The notes: generated by a model from the letters alone, not told the origin. Positions 9,701 to 17,653 are shown, counted from the stretch's first letter. The stretch: 34,492 bases of DNA from Salinivirgaceae bacterium (GCA_016284875.1 JAEEPS010000030.1:1-34492); one strand, 5' to 3'. A program made the numbers and translations.

Positions 9701-9920
9701 GCACGTCACCGTCTTTGGCTTCCATGGTGAACTTGCCGTCACCAGCGGTGATTGTACCCGTAGTTGTCCCTTTGATGACTACGTTTGCTCCCGGAATCGG
9801 AAGCTGTTCTTCATCTGTAATGGTACCACTCACACTGTGAGTCTGTGCCATTGTACAGAATGAAAGCAACAATGTTGGCAGCATTGCAGCCGCCTTTCTC
9901 CATAATTGATGTTTCATCAT
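6795..9920 (-). CDS. SusC/RagA-family TonB-dependent outer-membrane glycan transporter
   Basis: This protein of about 1041 residues starts at ATG 9920, or at the next codon, ATG 9917. The frame extends to 9956 but those residues precede a normal signal peptide (MKHQLWRKAAAM, a hydrophobic core, then AQ). A carboxypeptidase-D-like domain follows (VSGTITDEEQLPIPGANV, about 30-110). Then come a TonB-box-like stretch (SEVVVVGYGTQRKE) and the plug domain, with LQGRIAGVD and IRIRGTRSLN and the signature AIYGSRGANGVILVTSTKG. The long beta-barrel ends in a terminal Phe. It imports oligosaccharides with TonB energy and partners with the SusD encoded 12 bases downstream. Confidence 0.96.
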   Translation of the reverse strand: MMKHQLWRKAAAMLPTLLLSFCTMAQTHSVSGTITDEEQLPIPGANVVIKGTTTGTITAGDGKFTMEAKDGDVLQISYIGYTTEEVIVNGNGPYNLSLVPDMVGLSEVVVVGYGTQRKEAVTGSVASMKGDVIRELPGSNITQSLQGRIAGVDMQQTSTKPGATMQIRIRGTRSLNASNDPLVVLDGIPFAGSLSDIDPASIKSIDILKDASATAIYGSRGANGVILVTSTKGSIEQDATIVYSGYYGIKDVFAKYPMMNAKQFAEMRAFADRYTNSDLEQEGEDKGVDTDWQDLMYDKGMVTSHDLSVTGGTKSAAYSFGFGYYREEAVLPLQNFSRLSFRSAVDQKVGKYIKVGFTSSNNYSINNGNSIGIYGVLSASPLIDPYDENGNLRRTFKMNTTDESWTYVRESLEKADADGDFEDKNLAYGTYNSFYTEFSVPRITGLKYRMNAGLNLKYTQNGQYRGVGFNAINETTASSASLSKSLNLNWAVENLITYDRTIDKHTINAVGLLSFERSQNQSSSASASGIASKKFLYYNLGRLNDEGSVSVSPNGQSYSEYGLKSAMARLMYSYDDRYMLTVAVRNDKSSRLAPSKNSHTYPAVSVGWNVGREAFMDSFDWMNSLKLRVGYGQTSNQAVAPFKTLGALGSRPYNFGNDTYSTGYYVSELANPELGWEYSETMNYGIDFGFFNRISGSFEYYVQNTNDVLLSVNLPSTSGVSRYMANIGKTQNKGWEFNVNATILDNYNGLTWEAGVNMYHNRNELVELASGAERDEGNFWFVGHPINSIFDYEYEGIWQEDDFNYKPDGAEKSYGEILEPTCEPGDIRVKYTGEFDENGMPTRKIDASDRTIQEMDPKLQGGFNTRLEYKGFDLTVIGAFQAGGKLISTLHASYGYLNMLSGRRNNVDVDYWTPENTGAKYPKPGGALQGDNPKYGSTLGYFNASYCKLRTITLGYNFKNNGISVLDEIGIKKIRVYATIQNPWVIASKFHKETGLDPETNSFGNENVAVTPGTYKANTVLTVGTNTPATRTYLVGLNITF

Positions 9921-9937
9921 AAATTGGTGTTTAGTTA

Positions 9938-10159
9938 TTAAATAGTATAGTTCCACATTTCGCCATGCTGTTCAAACAGCATGAGAGTTGTCGAATTTTC
10001 TTTATCATTTGCCGATGCCTCGGCTTTTGTACCGCGTGCACAACTTATTATTATGAGTATAACCAACGTGGATATGCACAGTGCACAAATCACCTTTATC
10101 GCAATCTCTTTTGCCGGTTTGCTGCTGATATAATCCCGTATGTTTTTAATTGTCCCCAT
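9938..10159 (-). CDS. Possible small membrane protein, 73 residues, just upstream of susC
   Basis: I do not recognise this protein. It starts MGTIKNIRDYISSKP, then has one strongly hydrophobic segment (about residues 22-40, ending LVILIIISC) and a short polar tail ending MWNYTI. A Cys follows the hydrophobic core, so a lipoprotein is conceivable, but the 20-residue leader is long for one. A single-span membrane protein is more likely. Its stop lies 18 bases before the susC start, the spacing of an operon member. It could instead be the untranslated susC leader with a chance open frame. An inverted repeat (9964-9983) sits in its last codons. Moderate to low confidence. Confidence 0.4.
   Translation of the reverse strand: MGTIKNIRDYISSKPAKEIAIKVICALCISTLVILIIISCARGTKAEASANDKENSTTLMLFEQHGEMWNYTI
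9964..9983. repeat. Perfect 9-bp inverted repeat before susC
   Basis: CATGCTGTT (9964-9972) and AACAGCATG (9975-9983) are separated by two bases. The repeat lies about 45 bases upstream of the susC start. It could be a protein-binding dyad or, given the two-base spacer, part of a leader hairpin. It has no T-run. Confidence 0.6.
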
Positions 10160-10287
10160 AAAACTTCGTCAATGCGGTTTTGTTCGATGATAAAATTATT
10201 GTGAGTGGCAGAATCGGGCTTTCAATTTTGGGTATTTCATTTATAATTTTGGATATTTAAGACGATTTCTGCTATAGCAACAATATT

Positions 10288-10301
10288 TGCAATCGGTTGC
10301 A
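10288..10301. promoter_or_regulatory. Candidate operator dyad 1 (susC side)
   Basis: TGCAATCGGTTGCA has perfect five-base arms (TGCAA/TTGCA) around TCGG. The central CG with GCAA/TTGC arms is the style of LacI-family operators. It recurs at 10349, 13643, 13679 and 13702. Confidence 0.55.
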
Positions 10302-10348
10302 GTGATTTGTAATAAAATGATAATCAAACATTTTTGTTTTAATAACTA

Positions 10349-10362
10349 TTGCAATCGGTTGT
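10349..10362. promoter_or_regulatory. Candidate operator dyad 2 (susC side)
   Basis: TTGCAATCGGTTGT spans this site. The core GCAATCGGTTG is identical to dyad 1, and the right arm is degraded. The two sites are 61 bases apart, close to six helical turns. Confidence 0.5.
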
Positions 10363-10523
10363 GAAGAGGAGTTTCGTTTTTAAACACGTTTTTCAAATGT
10401 TCAAATGCTCGTTTTTTGTGTTTTTTATGTGTGAAATTGATAAGAAATGAGTTGCGAATCGATTTGGAAAGAGTATTACCAAAGGGGGGGATTGATACCT
10501 CGTTTCTGCAGTCTATTGCAAAT

Positions 10524-10561
10524 AAAAAAGCGGCTCTTACCGAAAGGCAAGAGCCGCTTTT
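10524..10561 (-). terminator. Rho-independent terminator after GH43
   Basis: AAAAGCGGCTCTT (10526-10538) pairs perfectly with AAGAGCCGCTTTT (10549-10561). The A-run at 10524-10529 gives the T-tail on the minus strand. It separates the enzyme unit from the susC unit. Confidence 0.88.
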
Positions 10562-10580
10562 GTTACACGAAAAAAGTTGT

Positions 10581-12203
10581 TTACTCGCTAATCCTGAACC
10601 AATCGAAATCGGCATAGCCGCCCGGCTCTTTGGTAGAGTAGTAGAAGAGAGCGTAGCGCTGACCCATGAAGTGGTCGAGGCTGTACGACATTGGCAGAGT
10701 GTCGCCGATTTGGTTCCATTGCTTGCCGTCGAGCGAGTAGTGGAATACGGCCTTGTCAACGCCGTGGCTGCCAATGGCGCTCTCATCAGCAATGCGTGTG
10801 AAGTCGCAGTCGGCTTTGAAATAGACGGTACTGGCATCGACAGGAACGCTTGCCACAACGTGCTGAACGCCGCGGCGTGGCGGCCAGGGTGCATCGTCGG
10901 CGTTGGCTTCGGGCTGGTTGTTAACCATCACAATCGATTTCTTGTCGCCATCGTTCTGAATGGCCACAAATCCGAATTTGCCAGCCAAAAGAGCAAGTCC
11001 GGCAATATCGCCGTCCTTCAGGTTCGAGGCATCGAGACAAGCGCTGCCAGAGCATTTCGGGCCAAAGGTGCGCTGTGTGAGCATATTGCGGCTCTGTGTG
11101 AACAGAGTGTCGGTGCGGTCAGTGCGGAAGCGGATAAAGCCTTTGCGCTCGGTCATTGTCCAAAGGCTGTTCACGGGATTGTGGTTCCACTGCCAAACAA
11201 TTTTCGGCTGGTCGCCATCGAACTCATCGCTATCAACAATTCCCGGAATCAGGCTGCCGTTTGCGGGCAGGTCGAGTGTTTCGGGCACTTTGCCATCGAC
11301 ACCAAGAACCGGCCATCCATCTTCCCAAACAACGGGAACAAGGTAGGGGATGCGGCCCACAGCACCGCGGTCGCCGAACAAGTAGGCGTACCATTTTCCG
11401 TCGGGAGTGTCAATCAGTCCGCCTTGAGCAACGCCCTTGTCTTGGAACACAACGCGGCCTTCGTACGGGCCAAACAGGTTGTCGGCACGGTGGCAGACAA
11501 CAGTGCGCACTCCGCCGCGCGGCCAGCAAATGTTGAACAGATAGTATTTGCCGTTAATCTTGAACATCTGCGAGCCTTCAGCGCCCAGCATCAGGTTTTC
11601 GCCTGCGGGCAGACCGGCGTTCTCAATCAGAACTTTCTCTGAATCGGGCTTGATTCCGCTCAAATCGGGTTCAACTTCGCGAATTATTAATTTACCGCCG
11701 CCGTTTATCATATAAACGTGTCCATCTTCTTCAAACACAACGGTATGGTCGTGGTGCGAAGGACGGAACTCGTGGCGTTCCCACTTACCATTCTCAATGT
11801 TGTCGGTGGTGAAAAAGTAGGTTTTGCCAGTCACCTGGTCGAAGGTGCTGACAAAGAATTTGCCGTTCACGTAGCGAATGCAACTTGCCCACGAGCCCTT
11901 GCCGTAAGTGTTTTTGCCGTTCAAGAGCATCGTCTCGTCCTGGTCGCCCAGCGTCTCGTAAGCGTAGCCGGCTATCTCCCAGTTGCTCAAGTCTTTCGAC
12001 TTCATAATTGGCACGCCGGGGTTCATATGCATTGTGGTGCTGCTCATATAATAGGTGTCGCCCACGCGCATCATCGACATATCGGGCACATCGGCCCAAA
12101 TCATCGGGTTGGTGAAGCCCGTTTCGGTGCTTGCACTCTTCTGGCCGTTGCATCCGCACATTATCGCGGCAGCGGCTAACAGGGTGATTGATAGGTGTTT
12201 CAT
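10581..12203 (-). CDS. Glycoside hydrolase family 43 lipoprotein with C-terminal beta-sandwich domain
   Basis: This is a 540-residue protein. The signal peptide ends AIMCGC, a lipobox with Cys near 18, so it is probably surface or periplasmic and lipid-anchored. The five-bladed propeller starts TGFTNPMIWADVPDMSMMRVG, which holds the catalytic base Asp. The pKa-modulating Asp is probably in HDHTVVFEEDGHVYM. The general acid Glu is in MLGAEGSQMFKINGKYYLF. The last 200 residues form a beta-sandwich of the type often attached to GH43 enzymes. Family members are mostly beta-xylosidases or alpha-L-arabinofuranosidases; the subfamily cannot be decided by eye. It is transcribed after the SGNH esterase gene and ends at its own terminator. 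Confidence 0.92.
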   Translation of the reverse strand: MKHLSITLLAAAAIMCGCNGQKSASTETGFTNPMIWADVPDMSMMRVGDTYYMSSTTMHMNPGVPIMKSKDLSNWEIAGYAYETLGDQDETMLLNGKNTYGKGSWASCIRYVNGKFFVSTFDQVTGKTYFFTTDNIENGKWERHEFRPSHHDHTVVFEEDGHVYMINGGGKLIIREVEPDLSGIKPDSEKVLIENAGLPAGENLMLGAEGSQMFKINGKYYLFNICWPRGGVRTVVCHRADNLFGPYEGRVVFQDKGVAQGGLIDTPDGKWYAYLFGDRGAVGRIPYLVPVVWEDGWPVLGVDGKVPETLDLPANGSLIPGIVDSDEFDGDQPKIVWQWNHNPVNSLWTMTERKGFIRFRTDRTDTLFTQSRNMLTQRTFGPKCSGSACLDASNLKDGDIAGLALLAGKFGFVAIQNDGDKKSIVMVNNQPEANADDAPWPPRRGVQHVVASVPVDASTVYFKADCDFTRIADESAIGSHGVDKAVFHYSLDGKQWNQIGDTLPMSYSLDHFMGQRYALFYYSTKEPGGYADFDWFRISE

Positions 12204-12382
12204 TGAGTTAAAAGTTTATAAGTTATAAGTTCAAAGTTTATAAAAAAGTTGAGCGCTACGCTGTTGAGAATGTTTAGTTTAATGTTTAACAGGTTTAACA
12301 AGTTGAATCAAAATTCGTAATTCAATTCAAAATAATCTGTAAAATCCGTTAAATCTGTGTCATCTGCGTTCCTTAATACTCT
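12204..12382. repeat. Repeat-filled spacer between SGNH and GH43 genes (compound repeat copy A)
   Basis: The 179-base gap holds A/T-rich iterations of AAGTTTATAA-like words (12209-12246). A compound block follows (12288-12371) with AACAGGTTTAACAAGTTGAA, ATTCGTAATTCAATTCAA, then AATCTG and TGTGTCATCTGCGTTC. The same order of words occurs at 23671-23753, and the last part at 30661-30722. Confidence 0.65.
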
Positions 12383-13600
12383 CTATTCAAACAGCCCTAA
12401 ATCAACAAACTCGCCCAGAGCCTTGTGCCCGTTGGCGTTGGGGTGCAGGTTGTCGTTGTCGTGCAGATTGGGGTTCATCACGGTAGTGTCCGAATCGCTG
12501 CAAATGGCTTTCTCAAAGTCGATTACGGCGTCGAACTTGCCGCAGGTGCGAATCCAGTTGTTCACGGCCAGACGGCACTCTTCCTTCTCGGGCGAGCCGT
12601 AGAAGCACTCTTTGAACGGCGTTACGGTGGCACCGAAAATCTTCAGTCCGTGGGCGTGCGCCGTGTCAATCATCTTCGAGTAGGCGTCAATCAGTTCTTT
12701 CTCAGTTACCGACGGATTTGGCGAGTAGCCCATATCGTTAACGCCTTCAAACAGAATGACATACTTAACGCCAGGCTGCTCAATCACATCGCGGTTGAAG
12801 CGCACCGAAGCGTTGGGGCCCAGTCCGCCGCGAATGACGCAGTTGCCGCCAATGCCCATATTGAGCACTGCGAGTTTGCTTGTGGCGGGATTGGCCAGCA
12901 GGCGCTCAGAGAAGACGTCGGTCCAGCGGTTGACCTGATTGGTTGTCGAGCCGCGGCCGTCGGTGATTGAGTTGCCCACAATGGCAATGGCTGCAGTGGG
13001 TTCGTCGGCCACCACGTCGAGGCGCTCAATGGTGTACCAATGGTCGGTGGTGACAGCATCGGCAAAATCGGTGTTATTCAGTTCGTTACCTGTCAGAATG
13101 TACGAAGTGGTGCGTGAGCCTGGGTGGCCAGTAATGTCGCTCGGCACAAAGGTGTAGGCAATGGTCACGGCCACGTCCATACGCGGTGTCAGCGCGAACT
13201 GCAGCGCGTCGGAAATAACCGATTTGCCTTTCTCAATATCAATGGCCTGTTTTCCACCGAACAGCACGTTCACAGCCTTTGCGGCGTCAATCTTGCTGCC
13301 TTCGAGGGCGGGGGCGAGGCTCACGGCGGCAATCTTCAGCACGTCGTTGCCGAACTCGTTCGAGAGTTTCAGGCGCACGGTCTCGCCGCCGATTGACACG
13401 CGGATTTTCTGGCGAATGGTGTTCCCGCTGATTCCTGGCTCAGGCGGGCAGTTATGCGGCTCGGTGAGTTGCACGGCAGTGCCCCAGGTTCCAACCCAGC
13501 GCTGTGTGTCAGTTTGTTGCGCAGTCTGTTGCGAGCATCCCGCAACCATCATCGCGCAAGCCATCAAACAATAAATTCTGATACTGTTTAAACGTCTCAT
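12383..13600 (-). CDS. SGNH/GDSL-family esterase lipoprotein
   Basis: This 405-residue protein has a signal peptide with lipobox MVAGC (Cys near 22). The N-terminal 180 residues form a beta-rich domain (RWVGTWGTAVQL onward), and the SGNH hydrolase domain follows. Block I is AIVGNSITDGRG with the nucleophile Ser, block II has the Gly in NMGIGGN, block III is FEGVNDMG with its Asn, and block V is HDNDNLHPN with catalytic Asp and His. This two-part layout is common in Bacteroidetes PUL esterases, which remove acetyl or other acyl groups from plant glycans. The substrate is inferred from the GH43 neighbour. The upstream spacer carries three operator-like dyads. Confidence 0.9.
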   Translation of the reverse strand: MRRLNSIRIYCLMACAMMVAGCSQQTAQQTDTQRWVGTWGTAVQLTEPHNCPPEPGISGNTIRQKIRVSIGGETVRLKLSNEFGNDVLKIAAVSLAPALEGSKIDAAKAVNVLFGGKQAIDIEKGKSVISDALQFALTPRMDVAVTIAYTFVPSDITGHPGSRTTSYILTGNELNNTDFADAVTTDHWYTIERLDVVADEPTAAIAIVGNSITDGRGSTTNQVNRWTDVFSERLLANPATSKLAVLNMGIGGNCVIRGGLGPNASVRFNRDVIEQPGVKYVILFEGVNDMGYSPNPSVTEKELIDAYSKMIDTAHAHGLKIFGATVTPFKECFYGSPEKEECRLAVNNWIRTCGKFDAVIDFEKAICSDSDTTVMNPNLHDNDNLHPNANGHKALGEFVDLGLFE

Positions 13601-13759
13601 AGTTTTGATTTTTAGTGTGTTACTATATGTGTTTAGTTAAAATGCTTTCGGTTGTAAAATATGCAAAAAATCGACACTTGAAACCGAATGCAATAAAAAA
13701 ATACAATCGGTTGCAATGATTGTGTTTCAATAACTTCGATATTAAAGCGGAGTTTCGCA
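13601..13759 (-). promoter_or_regulatory. Promoter region of the SGNH-GH43 unit with three operator-like dyads
   Basis: Three variants of the dyad seen before susC lie here. They are 13643-13656 (TGCTTTCGGTTGTA), 13679-13692 (TGAAACCGAATGCA, inverted) and 13702-13715 (TACAATCGGTTGCA). The last two are 23 bases apart, about two helical turns. No perfect -7 box is visible. Confidence 0.5.
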
Positions 13760-16700
13760 TCACTCTGTGTCCTCGGTGCTGTTGTAATAGTCAGATGGCG
13801 CGCCGCCATACTGTTTTTTGAAGACCGTGCTGAAGTAGGCGGGGCTTGCGAATCCGCACATCTCACTAATCTCCGTAATGCTGTACTGGCGCGACTTGAG
13901 CAGTTGTTGCGCGTACTCGAGCCGCACAATCTTGATGAAATCGGTGGGCGACATATCGGTCAGCGCCTTCACCTTTTTATATAGAAGCGACGAACTGACG
14001 TTCATCTCCGACGCGAACTGTTCCTTGCCGAAATCGCTGTTGTTCATATTCCGTTTCACCACCTCGTGCAGTTTCTGAATGAACTCATCGTTCTGACGGT
14101 TGCCAAGTTCAACGATGGGTGCGCCGTGGGATAAACTGTTCACAATCTTCGATTTAATCAGTTGCCGATTGTGCACAATCGTCTTCAGTCGCTGCCGCAA
14201 AATGTCCATATCGAACGGCTTTGTCAGGTAGTCGTCGGCGCCCAGTCCGAGACCTTTCAACTGGTCGGTTTGCTCCGATAGTGCTGTGAGCAGGATTATC
14301 GGGATGTGGGCAGTCTCGAAGGTCGATTTCATCAGCCGGCACAACTCAAAGCCGTCCATTTCGGGCATCATAATGTCGGAAACCACAATGTCAGGCTGCT
14401 GCGTGCCGATGGTTTTCCAAGCCTCGGCGCCGTTTGCGGCCGTCAGAATGTTGAAATCGGCCGCCAGCGTGTCGCTCATAAACCGCAGCAGCGATGTGTT
14501 GTCCTCCACAATCAGCAGCGTGGTGTCCGATTCGCTTTGTGCAACGCTCTTGCTTTCAGATGGTTGCGATGTTTGCCGCGATGTTGTGGTAGCCGTTGCG
14601 GTGTACTTGTTTTCGGCTGTGGCAGCCGGAATCTCGATGGTGAACACCGAGCCGCGGCCTTCCTGGCTCGTGCACGACACCTTTCCGTTGTGCATCTCCA
14701 CGTAATTCTTCACCAGCATCAGCCCGATGCCCGAGCCCATAATGCTCGAATTGATGGTGTTGTCGCTGCGGTAAAACTCTGTAAACAAATGCTTTTGCGC
14801 CTGTCGGCTGATGCCTATTCCGTGGTCTGTTACCGACAGTTGCCACAACTTTTCGCCGCACTCAAGGCCGATGCTGACAATGCCGCCCTGCGGTGAGTAT
14901 TTTATGGCATTAGATATCAGATTATCAATTACTTTGGCCATTATATTAACATCGATGGCTGATGAGTAACTGTCGGTGTTGTGGTGGTATTGCAGTTTGA
15001 TGTTGCTCTTTTCGGCCATCGACTCGAACATCTGAATCCGATTGCCCGTAAATCCCACAATATCAGTCATTGCCAGCATCAGTTTCTCTTTGCCGATGTC
15101 GGCCTTCTGGAAGTCCATCAGTTGCGTGACCACTGCCGACAGTTGCTGCGCTTGAACCGAGGCCAATTCAAGGTTTCGTTGACCGCCGGCCGTCAGTTTC
15201 TTCTCTTTGTGCAACTCCTCAATCGGCGCTTTTATCAGCGTGAGCGACGTGCGAATTTCGTGCGCCGTGTTGGTGAAGAACCGAATTTTGTCCTCGGCGT
15301 GCTGCCGTCTGATGTTCTGAATATATTGTGTGATAATCATATAAACTATTAGACACACAATCAGATAACTGATGGCAACAAACCACCATCGGCGCCAGAA
15401 GGGCGGTGTGATTTCGATGTGAAGTGTTCGCTCGTCGATGATGTGTGATAAAGTGTTGTCGTATAGCCTGATATGCAGGTCGAAGTTGTGGTTGGGCAGG
15501 TTGGTGTAGGCTATCACGCGGTCGGTTGAGGGCTGTGTCCAGTCGTTGTCGAGCCCCGCAAGTTGCCAGGCAAATTTTGGTCCGGCAATGTCGCCAATCG
15601 GCACCAACTCAATGCGCATATTGTTCTGCATATAATTCAGCGTGAGCGTATCGAGTTGATTGACAGGCTTGTCGGTGAGTTGCAACGTGCTCACTGGGTT
15701 TCCTGCCACGCTGATGTCCTGCAAGTATATTTTTCCGCTCGACGGCTGTTCCAGACTGGCTTCGGGGTTAAACTCGATGGCGCCTTTGTTGGTGCCCCAC
15801 ACAAGGTTGCCGTTGCGCAAACGGCAGTGGGAGTGGCGGTTGAACGACACAGTGGCTAATTGCTCGGTCATTGCAACGGTGTGCGCCTGATTGCCGTTAA
15901 TCCCCGATGGCGCGAACTTGCACAGCCCCGCTTCGGTGCCAATCCAAAGGCAGTCGCCGCCGTCGGCAATGCTGGTGACAAAATCCGATGGCAGGCCGTT
16001 GCGTGTGTCGAACTGCTCGGTGTTGCCCGACGCAAGGTCGTAGCGGCGCAGTCCGTAGCCGGTCGTTGCCACCCATATCGAGTTGTCTTTCACCAAGATG
16101 TCATTTATAATAATGCGGTCAATCAGTGTGGTTTCTTCGCCCGTCGCCTTGTCGAGCATAAACAATCCGTTGATGCAACCGAGCAGCATCCGCTGTCCGT
16201 CAAGTTCGGCCAATGCGTTGATGGCCAAATAGTTGAACCGCTTGAAACGTCCGTTGCGGTGGTCGTAGCGGAAAAAGTCATCGTTCACGCCGCCAATCCA
16301 GATGTCGCCAATCGAATCCTTGATAATATCGAACACGAAATCGTTGTCAAATAGATTGTTAGACTCTTTGCTCGAATGGTGGGCGAGCGTCTGTCCGTTG
16401 CCGTCAATCACGTAAACTCCCGAAGCGTAAGTGCCCGCCCAGATGTGTCCGTCGGCGTCCTCGCAAAGCGACAGAAACACCTGCGACTGGTTTTGCTTGT
16501 CGGAAAAAAGGTGCAGCCACTGGCCGTTTTGCGGGTTGAGCCGGCTGATGCCGTTGTTGGTGGCAAACCAGATGTTGCCGCGCCTATCTTCGACAATGGC
16601 GTTCACATTGTCGTCGGAGAGCGAGTTGCGGCTGTTGCTCTGGTGCTTTATCTGGCGGATGGCTGGCGTTTGGATGTCGAAAAACGACACGCCGCTGCCG

Positions 16701-17653
16701 TAGGTGCACACCCACACGCGTTTGCCGGGCTCGCACAGAATGTCGTAAACGCCATTGCCACGCAGCGTGTTGGGATTGTCATTGTCTTTCTTGTATATCT
16801 CGCTGATGGTGAGCGTGTTACTATTGATTAGCCAAAGGCCTTGTCCGTCGATTCCTGCCATCAGAATGCTGTCGTTGAGCGGTTCCAGTGCCAGAACTGG
16901 CTGTTTGGGCAGTTGGGTAGGGCAGACGGGCGTGCATTGTTCCGTCGCTAAATCGAATATAAACAATCCGTTAGCCTTTGTGCCAATCCAAATCTGCCTT
17001 GTCGCCGCATTGTAGTGCAGACTCGATTTTATGGCATCGAGTCGTGGATTGTTGAACGTGGCTATTGTTTTCTGTGTCAGTGTGTTAAACAGCAGAACAT
17101 CATGCCGCCTCGCTACAATCAGCGTGCTATCGTCAATCCACTCAATGCAGTCGGTCAGTTCGGTAATGCCGGTTGCCGTAACATCCTGAACATCAATTTT
17201 GAATAATCCTGTTGCTGCCGAAATCCACAGATTGCTGCCAACATCGATGAGCATTCGGCTAATGCGGAACGCGTCATCATCGAGCGTCTCGCTCAAGTTG
17301 ACAACGCTCTCAAACTTATCGTAGACAGGATTGTAACGGAAAATCTGGCCGTCGCTGCTGTATGCCACTAGCAGATTATCGCGGCAAGCCAGTTTCAGCG
17401 TCACCATATTCATCTTGCTGTAAGGCACTTGGTAGATGCGGCAGTCGTTGTTTGCAAGCCGCACCACGCCCATCTTCGACGATGCCCAGACAAACCCATT
17501 GGCATCTTTGCAGATGGAATTTATCTCGCGAATAGAGATGTGATGAGTCTCGTTAATGGATTGGAAATCAATTGCGAACAAACGGGCAGGAGAGAGGCAT
17601 ACAATAACTCCCGCCAACAAAATAAGAATGTGTCTTGATAGATTCCGTCGCAT
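13760..17653 (-). CDS. Hybrid two-component system sensor/regulator (HTCS) controlling the PUL
   Basis: This is a single 1297-residue polypeptide. After a signal peptide (RHILILLAGVIVCLS) comes a periplasmic double beta-propeller made of regulator repeats such as GNIWFATNNGISRLNP and GHIWAGTYASGVYVID. A Y_Y_Y-type domain follows (about 650-745). The membrane segment is near 755-780 (WWFVAISYLIVCLIVYMII). The histidine kinase has the phospho-His in NTAHEIRTSLTLI (about 798), the N-box NLISNAIKYSPQGG and a G-box GSGIGLMLVKNY. The receiver has its phospho-Asp in VVSDIMMPEMDG (about 1090). An AraC-type double helix-turn-helix ends the protein. Such proteins bind an oligosaccharide outside and activate the adjacent PUL. 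All expected residues are present. Confidence 0.96.
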   Translation of the reverse strand: MRRNLSRHILILLAGVIVCLSPARLFAIDFQSINETHHISIREINSICKDANGFVWASSKMGVVRLANNDCRIYQVPYSKMNMVTLKLACRDNLLVAYSSDGQIFRYNPVYDKFESVVNLSETLDDDAFRISRMLIDVGSNLWISAATGLFKIDVQDVTATGITELTDCIEWIDDSTLIVARRHDVLLFNTLTQKTIATFNNPRLDAIKSSLHYNAATRQIWIGTKANGLFIFDLATEQCTPVCPTQLPKQPVLALEPLNDSILMAGIDGQGLWLINSNTLTISEIYKKDNDNPNTLRGNGVYDILCEPGKRVWVCTYGSGVSFFDIQTPAIRQIKHQSNSRNSLSDDNVNAIVEDRRGNIWFATNNGISRLNPQNGQWLHLFSDKQNQSQVFLSLCEDADGHIWAGTYASGVYVIDGNGQTLAHHSSKESNNLFDNDFVFDIIKDSIGDIWIGGVNDDFFRYDHRNGRFKRFNYLAINALAELDGQRMLLGCINGLFMLDKATGEETTLIDRIIINDILVKDNSIWVATTGYGLRRYDLASGNTEQFDTRNGLPSDFVTSIADGGDCLWIGTEAGLCKFAPSGINGNQAHTVAMTEQLATVSFNRHSHCRLRNGNLVWGTNKGAIEFNPEASLEQPSSGKIYLQDISVAGNPVSTLQLTDKPVNQLDTLTLNYMQNNMRIELVPIGDIAGPKFAWQLAGLDNDWTQPSTDRVIAYTNLPNHNFDLHIRLYDNTLSHIIDERTLHIEITPPFWRRWWFVAISYLIVCLIVYMIITQYIQNIRRQHAEDKIRFFTNTAHEIRTSLTLIKAPIEELHKEKKLTAGGQRNLELASVQAQQLSAVVTQLMDFQKADIGKEKLMLAMTDIVGFTGNRIQMFESMAEKSNIKLQYHHNTDSYSSAIDVNIMAKVIDNLISNAIKYSPQGGIVSIGLECGEKLWQLSVTDHGIGISRQAQKHLFTEFYRSDNTINSSIMGSGIGLMLVKNYVEMHNGKVSCTSQEGRGSVFTIEIPAATAENKYTATATTTSRQTSQPSESKSVAQSESDTTLLIVEDNTSLLRFMSDTLAADFNILTAANGAEAWKTIGTQQPDIVVSDIMMPEMDGFELCRLMKSTFETAHIPIILLTALSEQTDQLKGLGLGADDYLTKPFDMDILRQRLKTIVHNRQLIKSKIVNSLSHGAPIVELGNRQNDEFIQKLHEVVKRNMNNSDFGKEQFASEMNVSSSLLYKKVKALTDMSPTDFIKIVRLEYAQQLLKSRQYSITEISEMCGFASPAYFSTVFKKQYGGAPSDYYNSTEDTE

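Larger units (their letters stand above)
10160..10580 (-). promoter_or_regulatory. Control region for susC/susD, between GH43 and the small membrane ORF
   Basis: This 421-base stretch holds no convincing gene. From the susC side it contains an A/T-rich segment (10180-10260), two candidate operator dyads (10288-10301 and 10349-10362), a run of seven G (10484-10490) and the GH43 terminator. I found no clean -7 box on the minus strand. Since GH43 ends at a strong terminator, susC and susD should have their own promoter here. Confidence 0.55.

Noticed and set aside
10484..10490. Run of seven G as a phase-variation tract
   Set aside because: It lies between the GH43 terminator and the susC control region, not in a reading frame or between clear promoter boxes. 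No inverted-repeat invertible promoter is seen around it.
10416..11642. 408-residue plus-strand open frame
   Set aside because: It lies antisense to the GH43 gene, which has a signal peptide and catalytic motifs. The plus-strand translation has no recognisable domain.
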